64,000 bases of DNA from contig NZ_UFQQ01000004.1 in assembly GCF_900218015.1 (NCBI RefSeq), positions 186,001-250,000 of the forward strand, in the 5' to 3' direction. This document shows, one piece after another, positions 1 to 10,412 of this stretch; the first letter of the stretch is position 1, and the number at the start of each line of letters is the position of its first letter. This DNA is from Rhodopseudomonas pentothenatexigens. GTDB taxonomy: Bacteria > Pseudomonadota > Alphaproteobacteria > Rhizobiales > Xanthobacteraceae. The translations under genes were made by a program, and so were the position numbers. The notes below the pieces were generated by a model. That model saw only the letters and a program-made list of their open reading frames with translations, was not told the DNA's origin and did not search any database.

Positions 1-644
1 AGCGCTACAGCAAGCCGCGCAAGCGGCAGCGCCGCGGCCATCTCGACGTCCGCCGTACCATCCGCCGCAACGCCGCCTGGGGCAACATTCCGTTCCTCAC
101 CGCCTGGAAGCGGCGGCATCGCGACCGGCCGCAGATCGTGGCGCTGTGCGACGTCTCCGGCTCGGTGGCGCAGGTGTCGGATTTCTTCCTGCTGCTGATC
201 CACAGCCTGCACGAGGTGGTCGACGACGTCCGCTCGTTCGCGTTCTCCGGCCACCTGATCGAGGTCAGCGACATTCTCGCCAAGCAGGAGCCGGAAGCGG
301 CGATGCGCGAGATCATGTCCAAGGTCGGGTTCGGCTCGTCCGACTACGGCGCCTCGCTGGCGGATTTCGAGAAGCGCTGGCTGCGCAGCGTGACGCCGAA
401 GACCACGGTGATCGTGCTCGGCGATGCCCGCAGCAACAATCTCGATCCGCGCACCGACATCCTGCGCACCATCTCGGAGCGCGCCAAGCGCGTGGTCTGG
501 CTCAATCCCGAAGGACGGATGGGTTGGGGCTGGGGCGACTCGGAAATGTTCCGCTATGCGCCGTTCTGCAATTTGGTCCGGCAATGCTCGAGCGCCAAAC
601 AGCTCGAACGCGCGGTCTCGGACATCGTCGCGGCTTATCAGTAA
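1..644 (+). CDS. VWA domain protein, CoxE-like (5' truncated by window)
   Basis: The reading frame is open from the left edge and ends at a TAA at 642-644, so only the C-terminal ~213 residues are present. A basic stretch leads into a von Willebrand factor A domain whose metal-ion-dependent adhesion motif DVSGS is visible at about 148-162, followed by alternating strands and helices. This matches the CoxE-like VWA family, whose members usually sit beside a MoxR-type AAA+ ATPase and help mature or assemble metalloenzymes. The ATPase would lie upstream, outside the window. Family assignment is firm. The specific client enzyme cannot be told from here. Confidence 0.8.
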   Translation, partial: RYSKPRKRQRRGHLDVRRTIRRNAAWGNIPFLTAWKRRHRDRPQIVALCDVSGSVAQVSDFFLLLIHSLHEVVDDVRSFAFSGHLIEVSDILAKQEPEAAMREIMSKVGFGSSDYGASLADFEKRWLRSVTPKTTVIVLGDARSNNLDPRTDILRTISERAKRVVWLNPEGRMGWGWGDSEMFRYAPFCNLVRQCSSAKQLERAVSDIVAAYQ

Positions 645-818
645 CCGCTGGGCGGCCCGGCGCGCTGTCTTGCGCCGAGCGGCTGTGCCCCCGGCGCGAT
701 TTCGGCGCAGTTAGTTGCGCCGCACAAGAAGCGGCGATTGACTTCGCGCCGGGCCGCGCCTTCACTCCCCCGGTCGAGACGGCCGTTAAGAGCCGCCGGC
801 TTTCCGAGGGAGAAACCG

Positions 819-2345
819 ATGAGCTTCGCTTACTTCGACTGGATCGCCCATCACGCCGAGGTCCGCCCGGAGCGGATCGCGGTGGTCGATCTCGCCAGCA
901 GCCGCAACATCAGCTACCGCGCCATGGACGAGCGGGTCGACCGGCTGGCGGCGCATCTCGCAACGCTCGGCGTCGGCCGCGGCGACCGCGTCGCGGTGCT
1001 GGCGCTGAATACGGTCGAGACGCTGGAGGTGCAGTTCGCCTGCTTCCGGCTCGGCGCGATCTTCGTGCCGCTCAACGTCCGCCTCACCGTGCACGAACTG
1101 TCCTACATCGTCGGCGATGCCGCGCCACGGGTGCTGGCGCATGACGACGAGCTGGCGCCGATGGCGGCGGAGTTGAAGGCTGCGTGCGGCGTGCCGCATC
1201 TGCTGGCGTTCGGTCCGGCCTATGAGACCGCGCTGGCGAGCTCGCCGCGGCTCGGCGCCGCCGAGCCGGTGACGCTCGATGACGTCTCGACCATCATGTA
1301 CACCTCAGGCACCACCGGAAAGCCGAAGGGCGCCATGATCACCCATGGCATGACCTTCATCAACGCGGTCAATCTCGGCATTCCGGCGTTCATTTCGCAG
1401 CGCACGGTGTTTCTTTGCGTGCTGCCGCTGTTCCACACCGGCGGACTGAATTGCTACACCAATCCGGTGCTGCACGCCGGCGGCACCACGCTGCTGATGC
1501 GCGCGTTCGATCCGGGCGCAGCGCTGTCGATCATCGGAGATCCGTCGGTCGGGCTGACGCATTTCTTCGGCGTGCCGTCGATCTATCAGTTCATGTGCCA
1601 GCATCCGGCGTTCGCGGCGACCGATCTGTCGCGGCTTCAGATCGCCGGCGTCGGCGGCGCCCCGATGCCGGTGCCGCTTCTGAAGATCTGGCAGGAGCGT
1701 GGCTGCGCCCTGGTCCAGGGCTACGGCATGACCGAGACCAGCCCTGCAGTGTTGATGCTTGATGCCGACGATGCCGCGCGCAAGGCCGGCTCGGCCGGCA
1801 AGCCGGTGCTGCACGCAGACCTGAAGATCGTCGGTCCGGACGGCGAGCCGGTGAAACCGGGCGAGATGGGCGAACTCTGGGTGAAGGGCCCGAACATCAC
1901 CCCCGGCTATTGGAACAGGCCGGACGCCAACCGCACCTCGTTCACCGACGGCTGGCTGCACACCGGCGACGCGGCGCGGGTCGACGACGAGGGCTTCTAC
2001 TACATCGTCGACCGCACCAAGGACATGTACATCTCGGGCGGCGAGAACGTCTATCCGGCCGAGGTCGAGGACGTGTTGTATCAACTGCCGGAGATCGCCG
2101 AGGCCGCGGTGATCGGCGCGCCCGATCCACAATGGGGCGAAACCGGTGTTGCGGTGGTCGCGCTCAAACCCGGCCAAGAGCTGAGCGAGGCGAAGCTGCT
2201 GGCGCATTGCCGCGAGCGGCTGGCGCGGTTCAAATGCCCGCAGCGCGTCAGCTTCGTCGAAGCCCTGCCGCGCAACGCCACCGGCAAGGTGCACAAGCCG
2301 ACTTTGCGCGAACGCATCCTGGTGCGGGAGGCGGCCGAAGCGTGA
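819..2345 (+). CDS. Acyl-CoA synthetase (AMP-dependent ligase, ANL superfamily)
   Basis: This 508-residue enzyme is predicted to activate a carboxylic acid to its acyl-AMP and then acyl-CoA in the cytoplasm. The signature P-loop YTSGTTGKPKG lies at about 161-171, the core motif GYGMTETS follows near the middle, then the hinge segment with TGD and a C-terminal NATGK whose Lys (about 490) is the adenylation lysine. An in-frame ATG exists further upstream at 738, but the start at 819 (MSFAYFDW) has a GAGGGA ribosome site at 806-811 and fits the usual family N-terminus. The length is typical of medium/long-chain or aryl acyl-CoA ligases. The substrate cannot be predicted. It is convergent with cysA. 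Confidence 0.9.
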   Translation: MSFAYFDWIAHHAEVRPERIAVVDLASSRNISYRAMDERVDRLAAHLATLGVGRGDRVAVLALNTVETLEVQFACFRLGAIFVPLNVRLTVHELSYIVGDAAPRVLAHDDELAPMAAELKAACGVPHLLAFGPAYETALASSPRLGAAEPVTLDDVSTIMYTSGTTGKPKGAMITHGMTFINAVNLGIPAFISQRTVFLCVLPLFHTGGLNCYTNPVLHAGGTTLLMRAFDPGAALSIIGDPSVGLTHFFGVPSIYQFMCQHPAFAATDLSRLQIAGVGGAPMPVPLLKIWQERGCALVQGYGMTETSPAVLMLDADDAARKAGSAGKPVLHADLKIVGPDGEPVKPGEMGELWVKGPNITPGYWNRPDANRTSFTDGWLHTGDAARVDDEGFYYIVDRTKDMYISGGENVYPAEVEDVLYQLPEIAEAAVIGAPDPQWGETGVAVVALKPGQELSEAKLLAHCRERLARFKCPQRVSFVEALPRNATGKVHKPTLRERILVREAAEA

Positions 2346-2361
2346 TCGGACGACGGACACC

Positions 2362-3397
<1,036 letters not shown>

Positions 3398-3408
<11 letters not shown>

Positions 3409-4318
3409 CGGGATGCAGCCCCTGTTCGATGCGGCCTTCCAGCACGGTCTTGACGATCAGCGTCACCAGCGCCAGCAACGCCAGCAGCGAGGCGATCGCG
3501 AAGGCTGCGACCATCTGGTACTCGTTGTAGAGAATTTCGACCAGCAGCGGCATCGTATTGGTCTCGCCGCGGATGTGACCGGATACCACCGACACCGCGC
3601 CGAATTCGCCCATTGCGCGGGCGTTGCACAGCAGGACGCCGTACAGCAGGCCCCATTTTATGTTGGGCAGCGTCACGCGCCAGAACGTGGTCCAGCCGCC
3701 GGCACCGAGCGAAATCGCGGCTTCTTCCTCCTGCTGGCCCTGCTCCTGCATCAGCGGGATCAGTTCGCGCGCCACGAACGGGAAGGTGACGAAGGTCGTC
3801 GCCAGGACAATCGCCGGCACCGCGAACAGAATCTGGATGCCATGGGTCTGCAGCCAGGGGCCCAAGAACCCTTGCGCGCCGAACAGCAGCACGAACACGA
3901 GGCCGGAGATCACCGGGGAGACCGAGAACGGCAGGTCGATCAGCGTGATCAGCAGTGTCTTGCCGGGAAACTCGAACTTGGCGATCGCCCAGGCGGCGGC
4001 GACGCCGAACACCAGGTTGAGGCCGACCGAGATTGCGGCGGCCGTCAGCGTTAGCCGGATCGCCGCCAGCGCCTCGTCGTCGGCCAGGGCGGAGAGGTAG
4101 AAACCAACACCCTTCGACAGCGCCTCGGAGAACACCAGAATCAGCGGCAGCACGACGAACACGCTCAGGAATGAGACCGCGAACCCGATGATCGCCAGCC
4201 GCACCGCCAGCGGCTCGGTGTGGGCGGGCCGCCGCCGTGCGCCGGCGCTCGCCGGGGCGGCTGCCAGCGCAGCCTCGCGCGCGGAACGCCGGAATTGTGT
4301 CGTCGCCACCATCGTCAT
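3398..4318 (-). CDS. cysW: Sulfate ABC transporter permease CysW
   Basis: This 306-residue inner-membrane permease half forms the sulfate channel together with CysT. The protein has about six hydrophobic segments after a basic, Ala-rich N-terminal extension of ~40 residues. The BPD-type EAA loop, which contacts the ATPase, is recognisable in the segment [13 protein letters not shown]. CysW is told apart from CysT by gene order and by the segment [19 protein letters not shown]. It lies 4 bp downstream of cysT and overlaps cysA. Confidence 0.94.
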
Positions 4319-4322
4319 CAGT

Positions 4323-5159
4323 CTACACCGGAGCCAGCGACCGCGTCTGGGCCCAATTTTGCAGGCGGTTCAGCGCGAAGATGATCAGGAACGCCGCGAT
4401 CAGCATCACCACCGCGATCGCGGTGGCATCGGCGTAGCGGAACTCGGACAGCCGGATCACGATCAGCAGCGGTGCGATCTCCGAAACGTTGGGCAGATTG
4501 CCGGCGATGAAGATCACCGAGCCGTATTCGCCGACGGCGCGGGCGAAGGCGAGGGCGAATCCGGTCAGCGCCGCCGGCACCAGACTCGGCAGGATGACGC
4601 GGCGGATCGTCTGCCAGCGCGAGGCGCCGAGCGACTCGGCGGCTTCCTCGATCTCGACGTCGAGATCGAGCAGCACCGGCTGCACCGTCCGCACCACGAA
4701 CGGGATACCTATGAAGATCATCGCCAGGAAGATGCCGAGCGGCGTGAACGCCACCTTGATGCCGAGCGCGGCGAGCGGCGCGCCGAGCCAGCCCTTCTGC
4801 GCAAACAGGGTGGTCAGCGCGATGCCGGCGACCGCGGTCGGCAGCGCGAACGGAATGTCGACGATCGCGTCGAAGATCCTACGGCCGGGAAAACGGTAGC
4901 GCACCAGCGCCCACACGATCAGCAGGCCCGCGACCAGGTTGACGCAGGCCGCCGCGAAGGCGAGGCCGAACGAGATCTTCAGCGCATGCAGGGTCCGCGG
5001 CGCCGTGACGATTGCCCAGAACTCGGCGAGGCTGAGCTCGGCGGTTTTGACGAACAGGCCGGCGAGCGGAATCAGGATCAGCAGCGACAGCCAGGTGATC
5101 GTCAGCCCCATGGTGAGCCCGAAGCCGGGCAAGGAGCGGCGACGTGCAGCGGTGGTCAT
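4323..5159 (-). CDS. cysT: Sulfate ABC transporter permease CysT (CysU)
   Basis: This is the 278-residue partner permease of CysW. Six predicted membrane segments are present, with the EAA loop visible as [18 protein letters not shown]. The segment [15 protein letters not shown] is typical of CysT. It is separated from the upstream sbp gene by about 290 bp that hold two repeat elements rather than a promoter I can recognise. CysT is therefore either still co-transcribed with sbp or partly uncoupled by the repeats. Confidence 0.94.
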   Translation of the reverse strand: MTTAARRRSLPGFGLTMGLTITWLSLLILIPLAGLFVKTAELSLAEFWAIVTAPRTLHALKISFGLAFAAACVNLVAGLLIVWALVRYRFPGRRIFDAIVDIPFALPTAVAGIALTTLFAQKGWLGAPLAALGIKVAFTPLGIFLAMIFIGIPFVVRTVQPVLLDLDVEIEEAAESLGASRWQTIRRVILPSLVPAALTGFALAFARAVGEYGSVIFIAGNLPNVSEIAPLLIVIRLSEFRYADATAIAVVMLIAAFLIIFALNRLQNWAQTRSLAPV

Positions 5160-5215
5160 GGCGACACCTGTGCGAAGTTTCCCGGTGGATAAACACGGGT
5201 CGACACACCGTCGCC

Positions 5216-5295
5216 GTCATTGCGAGGAGCGAAGCGACGAAGCAATCCAGCATCTTGCACGGAGCTGGATTGCTTCGCCTTCGGCTCGCAATGAC
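5216..5295. repeat. REP-like palindromic repeat, intact copy 1
   Basis: This ~80-bp imperfect palindrome begins GTCATTGCGAGGAGCGAAGC and ends with the mirror arm GCTCGCAATGAC. The inner arms GAAGCAATCCAG and CTGGATTGCTTC flank a short variable loop. An almost identical copy lies at 41536-41615, and a third copy is split by the insertion sequence at 45661-47198. It sits between cysT and sbp, where it could act as a transcript-stabilising or attenuating hairpin. Confidence 0.9.
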
Positions 5296-5341
5296 GGGCA
5301 GAAGCACTGAAGATCGCGCACGCAGGCTTAGACTCGGTGAA

Positions 5342-5392
5342 GCGCCCCCTCACCCCACCCCTCTCACCGCGAGCGGGGAGAGGGAGCGCGCT
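5342..5392. repeat. CCCTCTC/GAGAGGG palindromic repeat, intergenic copy
   Basis: This GC-rich hairpin of the CCCTCACCCCACCCCTCTC ... GGGGAGAGGGAG type lies between cysT and sbp. The same repeat class recurs inside the coding sequence of the DNA ligase gene at about 63380-63490. The function is unknown, and the copies look like a dispersed repeat family. Confidence 0.7.
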
Positions 5393-5451
5393 GCCGTTGC
5401 CGTGAAGCATATCACCCCCAATGAGCGGTCGCGCTGCGACGCTCGCGCCGC

Positions 5452-6441
5452 TCAGTTCTTGTAGATCTTATCGAACACGCCGCCGTCGGCGAAGTGTTCG
5501 GACTGCGCCTTGGTCCAGCCGCCGAACACGTCGTCGATCGAGAACAGTTCGACTTTGGCGAAGTCGCTTGCGTGGGCTTTAGCGACTTCAGGATCGCGCG
5601 GACGATAGAAGTGCCGTGCGGCGATTTCCTGGCCCTGTCTGGAGTAGAGGTATTTCAGATAGGCTTCGGCGGCCGGGCGGGTGCCCTTTTTGTCGACGAC
5701 GGTATCCACCACGGCAACCGGCGGCTCGGCGAGGATCGACACCGAGGGCGCGACGATCTCGAACTTGTCGGCGCCGAATTCCTTCACCGCCAGATACGCC
5801 TCGTTCTCCCATGCGAGCAGGACGTCGCCGACGCCGCGCTCGACGAAGGTGACGGTCGAGCCGCGCGCGCCGGTGTCGAGCACCGGGACCTGCTTGTACA
5901 GCTTGGCGACGAAGTCGCGGGCCGCCTCGGCCGAGCCGGACTTCTTCAGCGCAAAGCCCCACGCTGCGAGGTAGTTCCAGCGCGCGCCGCCCGACGTCTT
6001 CGGATTCGGCGTGATCACGCTGACGCCGGGCTTGAGCAGATCGTCCCAGTCTTTGATCGCCTTCGGATTGCCCTTGCGCACCAGAAACACGATGGTCGAG
6101 GTATAGGGCGACGAGTTCTGCGGCAGTCGCTTCTGCCAGTCCTTGGCGAGCAGTCCCCTGCTGGCGATGGCGTCGATGTCGTAGGCGAGCGCCAGGGTGA
6201 CGACATCGGCCTGCAGTCCGTCGATCACCGAACGGGCCTGGGCGCCCGAGCCGCCGTGCGACTGCTTGATGGCGACGCGGCTGCCGGAATCTTTCTGATA
6301 GGCGGCGGCGAACGATTTGTTGAAATCGGCATACAGCTCGCGCGTCGGATCGTACGACACGTTCAGCAGCGATACGTCGGCGGCGTGGGCGGTGGTCGCC
6401 AGCAGCACGCCGGCGAGAACAGGGAGTACACGGCGAATCAT
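5452..6441 (-). CDS. sbp: Periplasmic sulfate-binding protein
   Basis: This 329-residue solute receptor delivers sulfate to CysTWA. A Sec signal peptide is clear ([11 protein letters not shown] ... AHA, cleavage near residue 20). The mature protein begins with the typical [14 protein letters not shown] and carries the family's conserved anion-contacting loops, such as [11 protein letters not shown] and [12 protein letters not shown]. An in-frame ATG 26 codons upstream would bury the signal peptide, so I chose 6441, which has a GGAGA site just upstream. It follows cysH in the same direction with a 121-bp gap. Sbp is preferred over CysP (thiosulfate), but the two families are close. Confidence 0.92.
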   Translation of the reverse strand: MIRRVLPVLAGVLLATTAHAADVSLLNVSYDPTRELYADFNKSFAAAYQKDSGSRVAIKQSHGGSGAQARSVIDGLQADVVTLALAYDIDAIASRGLLAKDWQKRLPQNSSPYTSTIVFLVRKGNPKAIKDWDDLLKPGVSVITPNPKTSGGARWNYLAAWGFALKKSGSAEAARDFVAKLYKQVPVLDTGARGSTVTFVERGVGDVLLAWENEAYLAVKEFGADKFEIVAPSVSILAEPPVAVVDTVVDKKGTRPAAEAYLKYLYSRQGQEIAARHFYRPRDPEVAKAHASDFAKVELFSIDDVFGGWTKAQSEHFADGGVFDKIYKN

Positions 6442-6562
6442 TGGATGGTCTCCAGGGTGCGCGGCGATGATGGGTCGTCGGCGTGGAGGAAGGGTCACGA
6501 ACAAAACGGTTCGAGTCAACGAAACGACATTTCAATGTTCGCTTAGTTACGACCGCAATTTC

Positions 6563-7306
6563 CTATGAAGTCTTGATCGTGTGAATGCCGCATTCCGTTT
6601 TACCGCGTCCGCGCCAGCGGCCGGCGCGCGCGTCGTCTTCACCGGCCTCGGCGCGACTGGTACACGGCATGCAGCCGACCGACAGAAAGCCCGCGGCGAG
6701 CAGCGGATGCGGCGGAAGTTTCGCGGTCGCGTAGATTGCCGCAATGTCGTTCGGCGTCACATTGGCGAACGGATTGAACTTAAGCCGCTTGCCATCGGCT
6801 TCGACCACCGGAATGTCTGCGCGCGCGCCGCCCTGAAAGCGCTTGCGGCCGTTGATCCAGCCGTCGAACGGTGCCAGCGCACGCTTCAGCGGCTCGACCT
6901 TGCGGATCAGGCAGCATCTATCCGGATCAGAGAACCACAATTCGCGCGCCGCATCGTCGCGGTCGAGATCGGCGTCGAGCGGCTTGATCGAGCGGACGTC
7001 GCTCAGCCCGAGCAGTTCGGTGAGCGAATCGCGGTAGCGGAGGGTTTCGTCGAACAGCCACCCGGTATCGAGAAACACCACCGGGATCGCCGGGTCGACG
7101 TCGGCCATGACCTTCAACAGCGCGGCGGACTCGGTGCCGAACGACGATACCAGCGCGAGCTTGTCGCGGCCGATCTCGCGCAGCGCCGCCGCGATCACTT
7201 CGGCCGGCGACGCGGTGCGTAGCGCGGCATCGAGCGTCTGCGCGCGCTGCTCCACCCCGACGGGATCGGGAGCGGAAGAGGGGGGAGATTGCGCCAGCCC
7301 AGTCAT
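6563..7306 (-). CDS. cysH: Assimilatory adenylyl-sulfate (APS) reductase
   Basis: This 247-residue cytoplasmic enzyme reduces APS to sulfite with thioredoxin electrons. The PAPS-reductase fold motif SSFGTES is at about 54-60. The [4Fe-4S] cluster cysteines are present as CC at 131-132 and CxxC at 212-215, and the catalytic cysteine is in ECGIH at 239. Cluster-ligating cysteines mark it as the APS-using type, not the cluster-free PAPS reductase of enteric bacteria. It heads the transport operon and is divergent from cysD-cysNC across a 280-bp AT-rich promoter region. Confidence 0.94.
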   Translation of the reverse strand: MTGLAQSPPSSAPDPVGVEQRAQTLDAALRTASPAEVIAAALREIGRDKLALVSSFGTESAALLKVMADVDPAIPVVFLDTGWLFDETLRYRDSLTELLGLSDVRSIKPLDADLDRDDAARELWFSDPDRCCLIRKVEPLKRALAPFDGWINGRKRFQGGARADIPVVEADGKRLKFNPFANVTPNDIAAIYATAKLPPHPLLAAGFLSVGCMPCTSRAEAGEDDARAGRWRGRGKTECGIHTIKTS

Positions 7307-7387
7307 CGATCACCGCGTCCTGCTGAACAGTAACGATCGCACCCGCCTCGGCGCCAGCATCATGCTGATCGACGAAGAAGGATTGAC

Positions 7388-7447
7388 TAGAAATATTTTC
7401 TATCTATGTATCTGACAAGCGCTATTGATAGAAAATTATTCTTTCTA
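7388..7447. promoter_or_regulatory. Twin TAGAAA/TTTCTA dyads between cysH and cysD
   Basis: Two inverted repeats lie in an unusually AT-rich stretch of the divergent cysH/cysD promoter. TAGAAA-N3-TTTCTA is at 7388-7402 and TAGAAA-N7-TTTCTA at 7429-7447. Their centres are about 43 bp apart, roughly four helical turns. They are probably the operator of the sulfur-assimilation regulator, for example a CysB/Cbl-type LysR protein. The regulator is not encoded nearby and its identity is inference. Confidence 0.6.
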
Positions 7448-7586
7448 GACATAGCGTTCAGCTTGGAAATTCCACCTCTCAATCGCGCGTTCCATAGATG
7501 CTGGTTCTCTGGTCGATCATCGAGAGTCTCGAACGCGCAGCCACGACCGGTCCGATGCTGATCGGCCGCCCATTCAGGAGCTTGTC

Positions 7587-8474
7587 ATGACGCTCGCTGC
7601 GCGAGAAATCGCCTCCCTGGCTTCGGTCCCTGAGCGGGCGCCAGTCCCTGAGCCACCGCTCGCCGATCAGCTTCGCGCGATGGATCACCTCGACGCCTTG
7701 GAGGCGCAGAGCATCTACATTCTGCGCGAGGCGTTCGCGCGGCTGAAGAAGCTGGCGCTGCTGTGGTCGCTCGGCAAAGACTCCAACGTAATGATCTGGC
7801 TGGCGCGCAAAGCGTTCTTCGGCCGGGTCCCGTTCCCGGCGCTCCACGTCGACACCGGCAAGAAGTTCCCCGAGATGTACGCCTTCCGCGAACACTACGC
7901 GACAGAGTGGGACCTCGATCTGCGAGTCGATCCATGCCCGCCGATCGAGACCATCGATCCGACGCTGCCGCCGGCGGCGCGCTCGGCGGCACGCAAGACC
8001 GAAGGCCTCAAGCTCGCGCTCGCCAAATACGGCTTCGACGGACTGATCGCCGGCATTCGCCGCGATGAGGAAGCGACGCGGGCTAAGGAGCGGGTGTTCT
8101 CGCCGCGGGGCTTGGAGGGCGGATGGGATGTGCGTGATCAGCCAGCGGAATTCTGGGATCAGTTCAACGCCTCGCCGCCGCCCGGCGCGCATTTGCGCAT
8201 TCATCCGATCCTGCATTGGACCGAGGGCGACATCTGGGCCTACACCAAGCGCGAAGGTATCCCGATCATTCCGCTGTATCTGGCGCAGGACGGCAAGCGC
8301 TACCGCTCGCTCGGCGATCAGGACATCACCTTCCCGGTATCATCGAACGCCGCGTCGATCGACGACATCCTGATCGAGCTCGCGACCACCCGGGTACCCG
8401 AACGCGCCGGCCGCGCGCTCGACCACGAGACCGAAGACGCGTTCGAGCGGCTTCGTGTCGCTGGCTATCTGTGA
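7587..8474 (+). CDS. cysD: Sulfate adenylyltransferase subunit 2
   Basis: This 295-residue catalytic ATP-sulfurylase subunit makes APS from ATP and sulfate in complex with the CysN GTPase. The PP-loop motif WSLGKDSN is at about 63-70, and the conserved segments HVDTGKKFPEM and GIRRDEEATR follow. The ATG at 7587 has a CAGGAG site at 7573-7578. The protein has a slightly long N-terminus (~25 residues) compared with enteric CysD. The next gene starts 9 bp downstream. Confidence 0.95.
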   Translation: MTLAAREIASLASVPERAPVPEPPLADQLRAMDHLDALEAQSIYILREAFARLKKLALLWSLGKDSNVMIWLARKAFFGRVPFPALHVDTGKKFPEMYAFREHYATEWDLDLRVDPCPPIETIDPTLPPAARSAARKTEGLKLALAKYGFDGLIAGIRRDEEATRAKERVFSPRGLEGGWDVRDQPAEFWDQFNASPPPGAHLRIHPILHWTEGDIWAYTKREGIPIIPLYLAQDGKRYRSLGDQDITFPVSSNAASIDDILIELATTRVPERAGRALDHETEDAFERLRVAGYL

Positions 8475-8483
8475 TCAGCACCG

Positions 8484-10406
8484 ATGAGTGACGCCATGAC
8501 CATCGCCGTTCAGCCTACCTCGGTCGTCGCCGATGCTGCCCGCCCTCTGGTGCGCATCGTCATCGTCGGCCATGTCGACCACGGCAAGTCGACCCTGGTC
8601 GGCCGCCTGCTGCACGAAACCGGATCGCTGCCTGACGGCAAGCTGGAGATGCTGAAGGCGGTCAGCGCCCGGCGCGGCATGCCGTTCGAATGGTCGTTCC
8701 TGCTCGACGCGCTGCAGACCGAGCGCGACCAGGGCATCACCATCGACACCACCCAGATCCGCTTCCGCACGCCGTCGCGCGACGTGGTGCTGATCGATGC
8801 GCCCGGCCACGCCGAATTCCTGCGCAACATGATTACCGGCGCCGCGCAGGCCGATGGCGCGGTGCTGATCATCGACGCACTCGAAGGCGTCCGCGATCAG
8901 ACCCGGCGGCACGGCTATCTGCTGCAACTGCTCGGCATCAAGCAGGTCGCCGTGGTGGTCAACAAGATGGACCGCGTCGAGTTCTCGGCGGCGCGGTTCG
9001 GCGACATCAGCGACGAGATCACCGCGCATCTGACCTCGCTCGACGTGACGCCGACCGCGGTGATTCCGATCTCGGCGCGCGACGGCGACGGTGTCGCCGC
9101 CCGCACCGACAACATCGCCTGGTATGGCGGCCCGACCGTGGTCGAGGCGCTCGACGGCCTGACGCCGGCGCAGCCGCTCGACGCGTTGCCGCTGCGGCTC
9201 GCCGTGCAGGCGATCTACAAATTCGACGATCGCCGTATCGTCGCCGGCCGCATCGAGTCCGGGCATTTGCGGGCGGGTGACGACATCGTCATCATGCCGG
9301 CCGGCAAGATCGCCAAGGTCAAGACTGTCGAAGGCTGGCCGGTGACGCCGCTCGCAGGTTCGTTCGGTGCCGGCCGTTCGGTCGGCATCACCCTCGACCG
9401 CGAACTGTTCGTCGAACGCGGCGACGTGATCGGCCACGCCGGCACCGCGCCGCGCGATACCCGCCGGCTGCGCGCCCGGATTTTCTGGCTGCACGATCAG
9501 CCGCTCACCGCCGGCGCTTCGGTGCTGGTGCGGCTCGGCACCCGCGAGACCCGCGCCAACGTGGTGGCGATCGAGAAGGCGGTCGATCCGGGTGACCTCG
9601 CCAGCGAGGCCACGACCGAGATCCGGCGCAATCATGTCGGCGAGATCGACCTGTCGCTGTCGCAGCCGGTCGCGGCCGATCCGACGAACGACAATCCGCG
9701 CACCGGACGGCTGGTGATCGAGATCGGCGGACGGATCGCCGGTGGCGGTCTGGTGCTCAGCGTCGACAGCGGCCAGCGCGCCGCCAATGCCGACATCGTT
9801 CCGGTGGAGTCCGCGCTGCTGCCGGGCGAACGCGCCGCGCGCTATCGCCACAACGGCGCGGTGCTGTGGTTCACCGGGCTGCCGGGCTCCGGCAAGACCA
9901 CGATCGCACGCGCGCTGGAGCGGCGGCTGTTCGATCGCGGCGGCTCGCCGATCCTGCTCGACGGCGACACGCTGCGCGCCGGGCTGAACAGCGACCTCGG
10001 CTTTTCGCCGGCGGACCGGGCGGAGAACATCCGCCGCCTCGCCGAGATCGCGGCGCATCTGGCCGCCAACGGCCACGTTGCGATCGTGGCGGCAGTATCG
10101 CCCGCGCTCGCCGACCGCGCCGCGGCGCGGCGCATCGCCGGTGATCGCTTTCGCGAGATTCACGTCGCGACCTCGGCGGATGTCTGCGAACAGCGCGACC
10201 CCAAGGGGCACTACGCCAAGGCGCGCGCCGGCGGCCTGCCGAACTTCACCGGCATCGGTAACGACTATCAGCCGCCGACCGCCAGCGAATTGGTGCTCGA
10301 CACCGCCGGTCTGTCTGTCGGCGAAGCGGTTGCGCAGGTCGAAACCATGCTGGCGCAAACCGGCGTGCTGATCGAAGACCTCGCCGACCTCGCGGCGCAT
10401 ATCTGA
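8484..10406 (+). CDS. cysNC: Bifunctional sulfate adenylyltransferase subunit 1 / APS kinase
   Basis: This 640-residue fusion has an EF-Tu-like GTPase (CysN, about 1-445) followed by an adenylylsulfate kinase (CysC, about 455-640). The GTPase motifs are GHVDHGKST (29-37), DAPGHAEF and NKMD. The kinase P-loop GLPGSGKTT lies at about 465-473, followed by [11 protein letters not shown] and the segment [10 protein letters not shown]. The GTPase activates CysD, and the kinase converts APS to PAPS. Because the local CysH is of the APS-reducing type, PAPS is not strictly needed for reduction here and may serve sulfation. NodQ is the paralogous fusion of rhizobia, but the cys context favours the housekeeping copy. 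Confidence 0.95.
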   Translation: MSDAMTIAVQPTSVVADAARPLVRIVIVGHVDHGKSTLVGRLLHETGSLPDGKLEMLKAVSARRGMPFEWSFLLDALQTERDQGITIDTTQIRFRTPSRDVVLIDAPGHAEFLRNMITGAAQADGAVLIIDALEGVRDQTRRHGYLLQLLGIKQVAVVVNKMDRVEFSAARFGDISDEITAHLTSLDVTPTAVIPISARDGDGVAARTDNIAWYGGPTVVEALDGLTPAQPLDALPLRLAVQAIYKFDDRRIVAGRIESGHLRAGDDIVIMPAGKIAKVKTVEGWPVTPLAGSFGAGRSVGITLDRELFVERGDVIGHAGTAPRDTRRLRARIFWLHDQPLTAGASVLVRLGTRETRANVVAIEKAVDPGDLASEATTEIRRNHVGEIDLSLSQPVAADPTNDNPRTGRLVIEIGGRIAGGGLVLSVDSGQRAANADIVPVESALLPGERAARYRHNGAVLWFTGLPGSGKTTIARALERRLFDRGGSPILLDGDTLRAGLNSDLGFSPADRAENIRRLAEIAAHLAANGHVAIVAAVSPALADRAAARRIAGDRFREIHVATSADVCEQRDPKGHYAKARAGGLPNFTGIGNDYQPPTASELVLDTAGLSVGEAVAQVETMLAQTGVLIEDLADLAAHI

Positions 10407-10412
10407 GGCGGG

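Noticed and set aside
8475-10400. Very long antisense frame opposite cysNC (about 640 residues)
   Set aside because: It mirrors the codon structure of cysNC in a high-GC gene. The sequence is Arg/Gly/Asp-rich with no recognisable motifs, while cysNC is certain.
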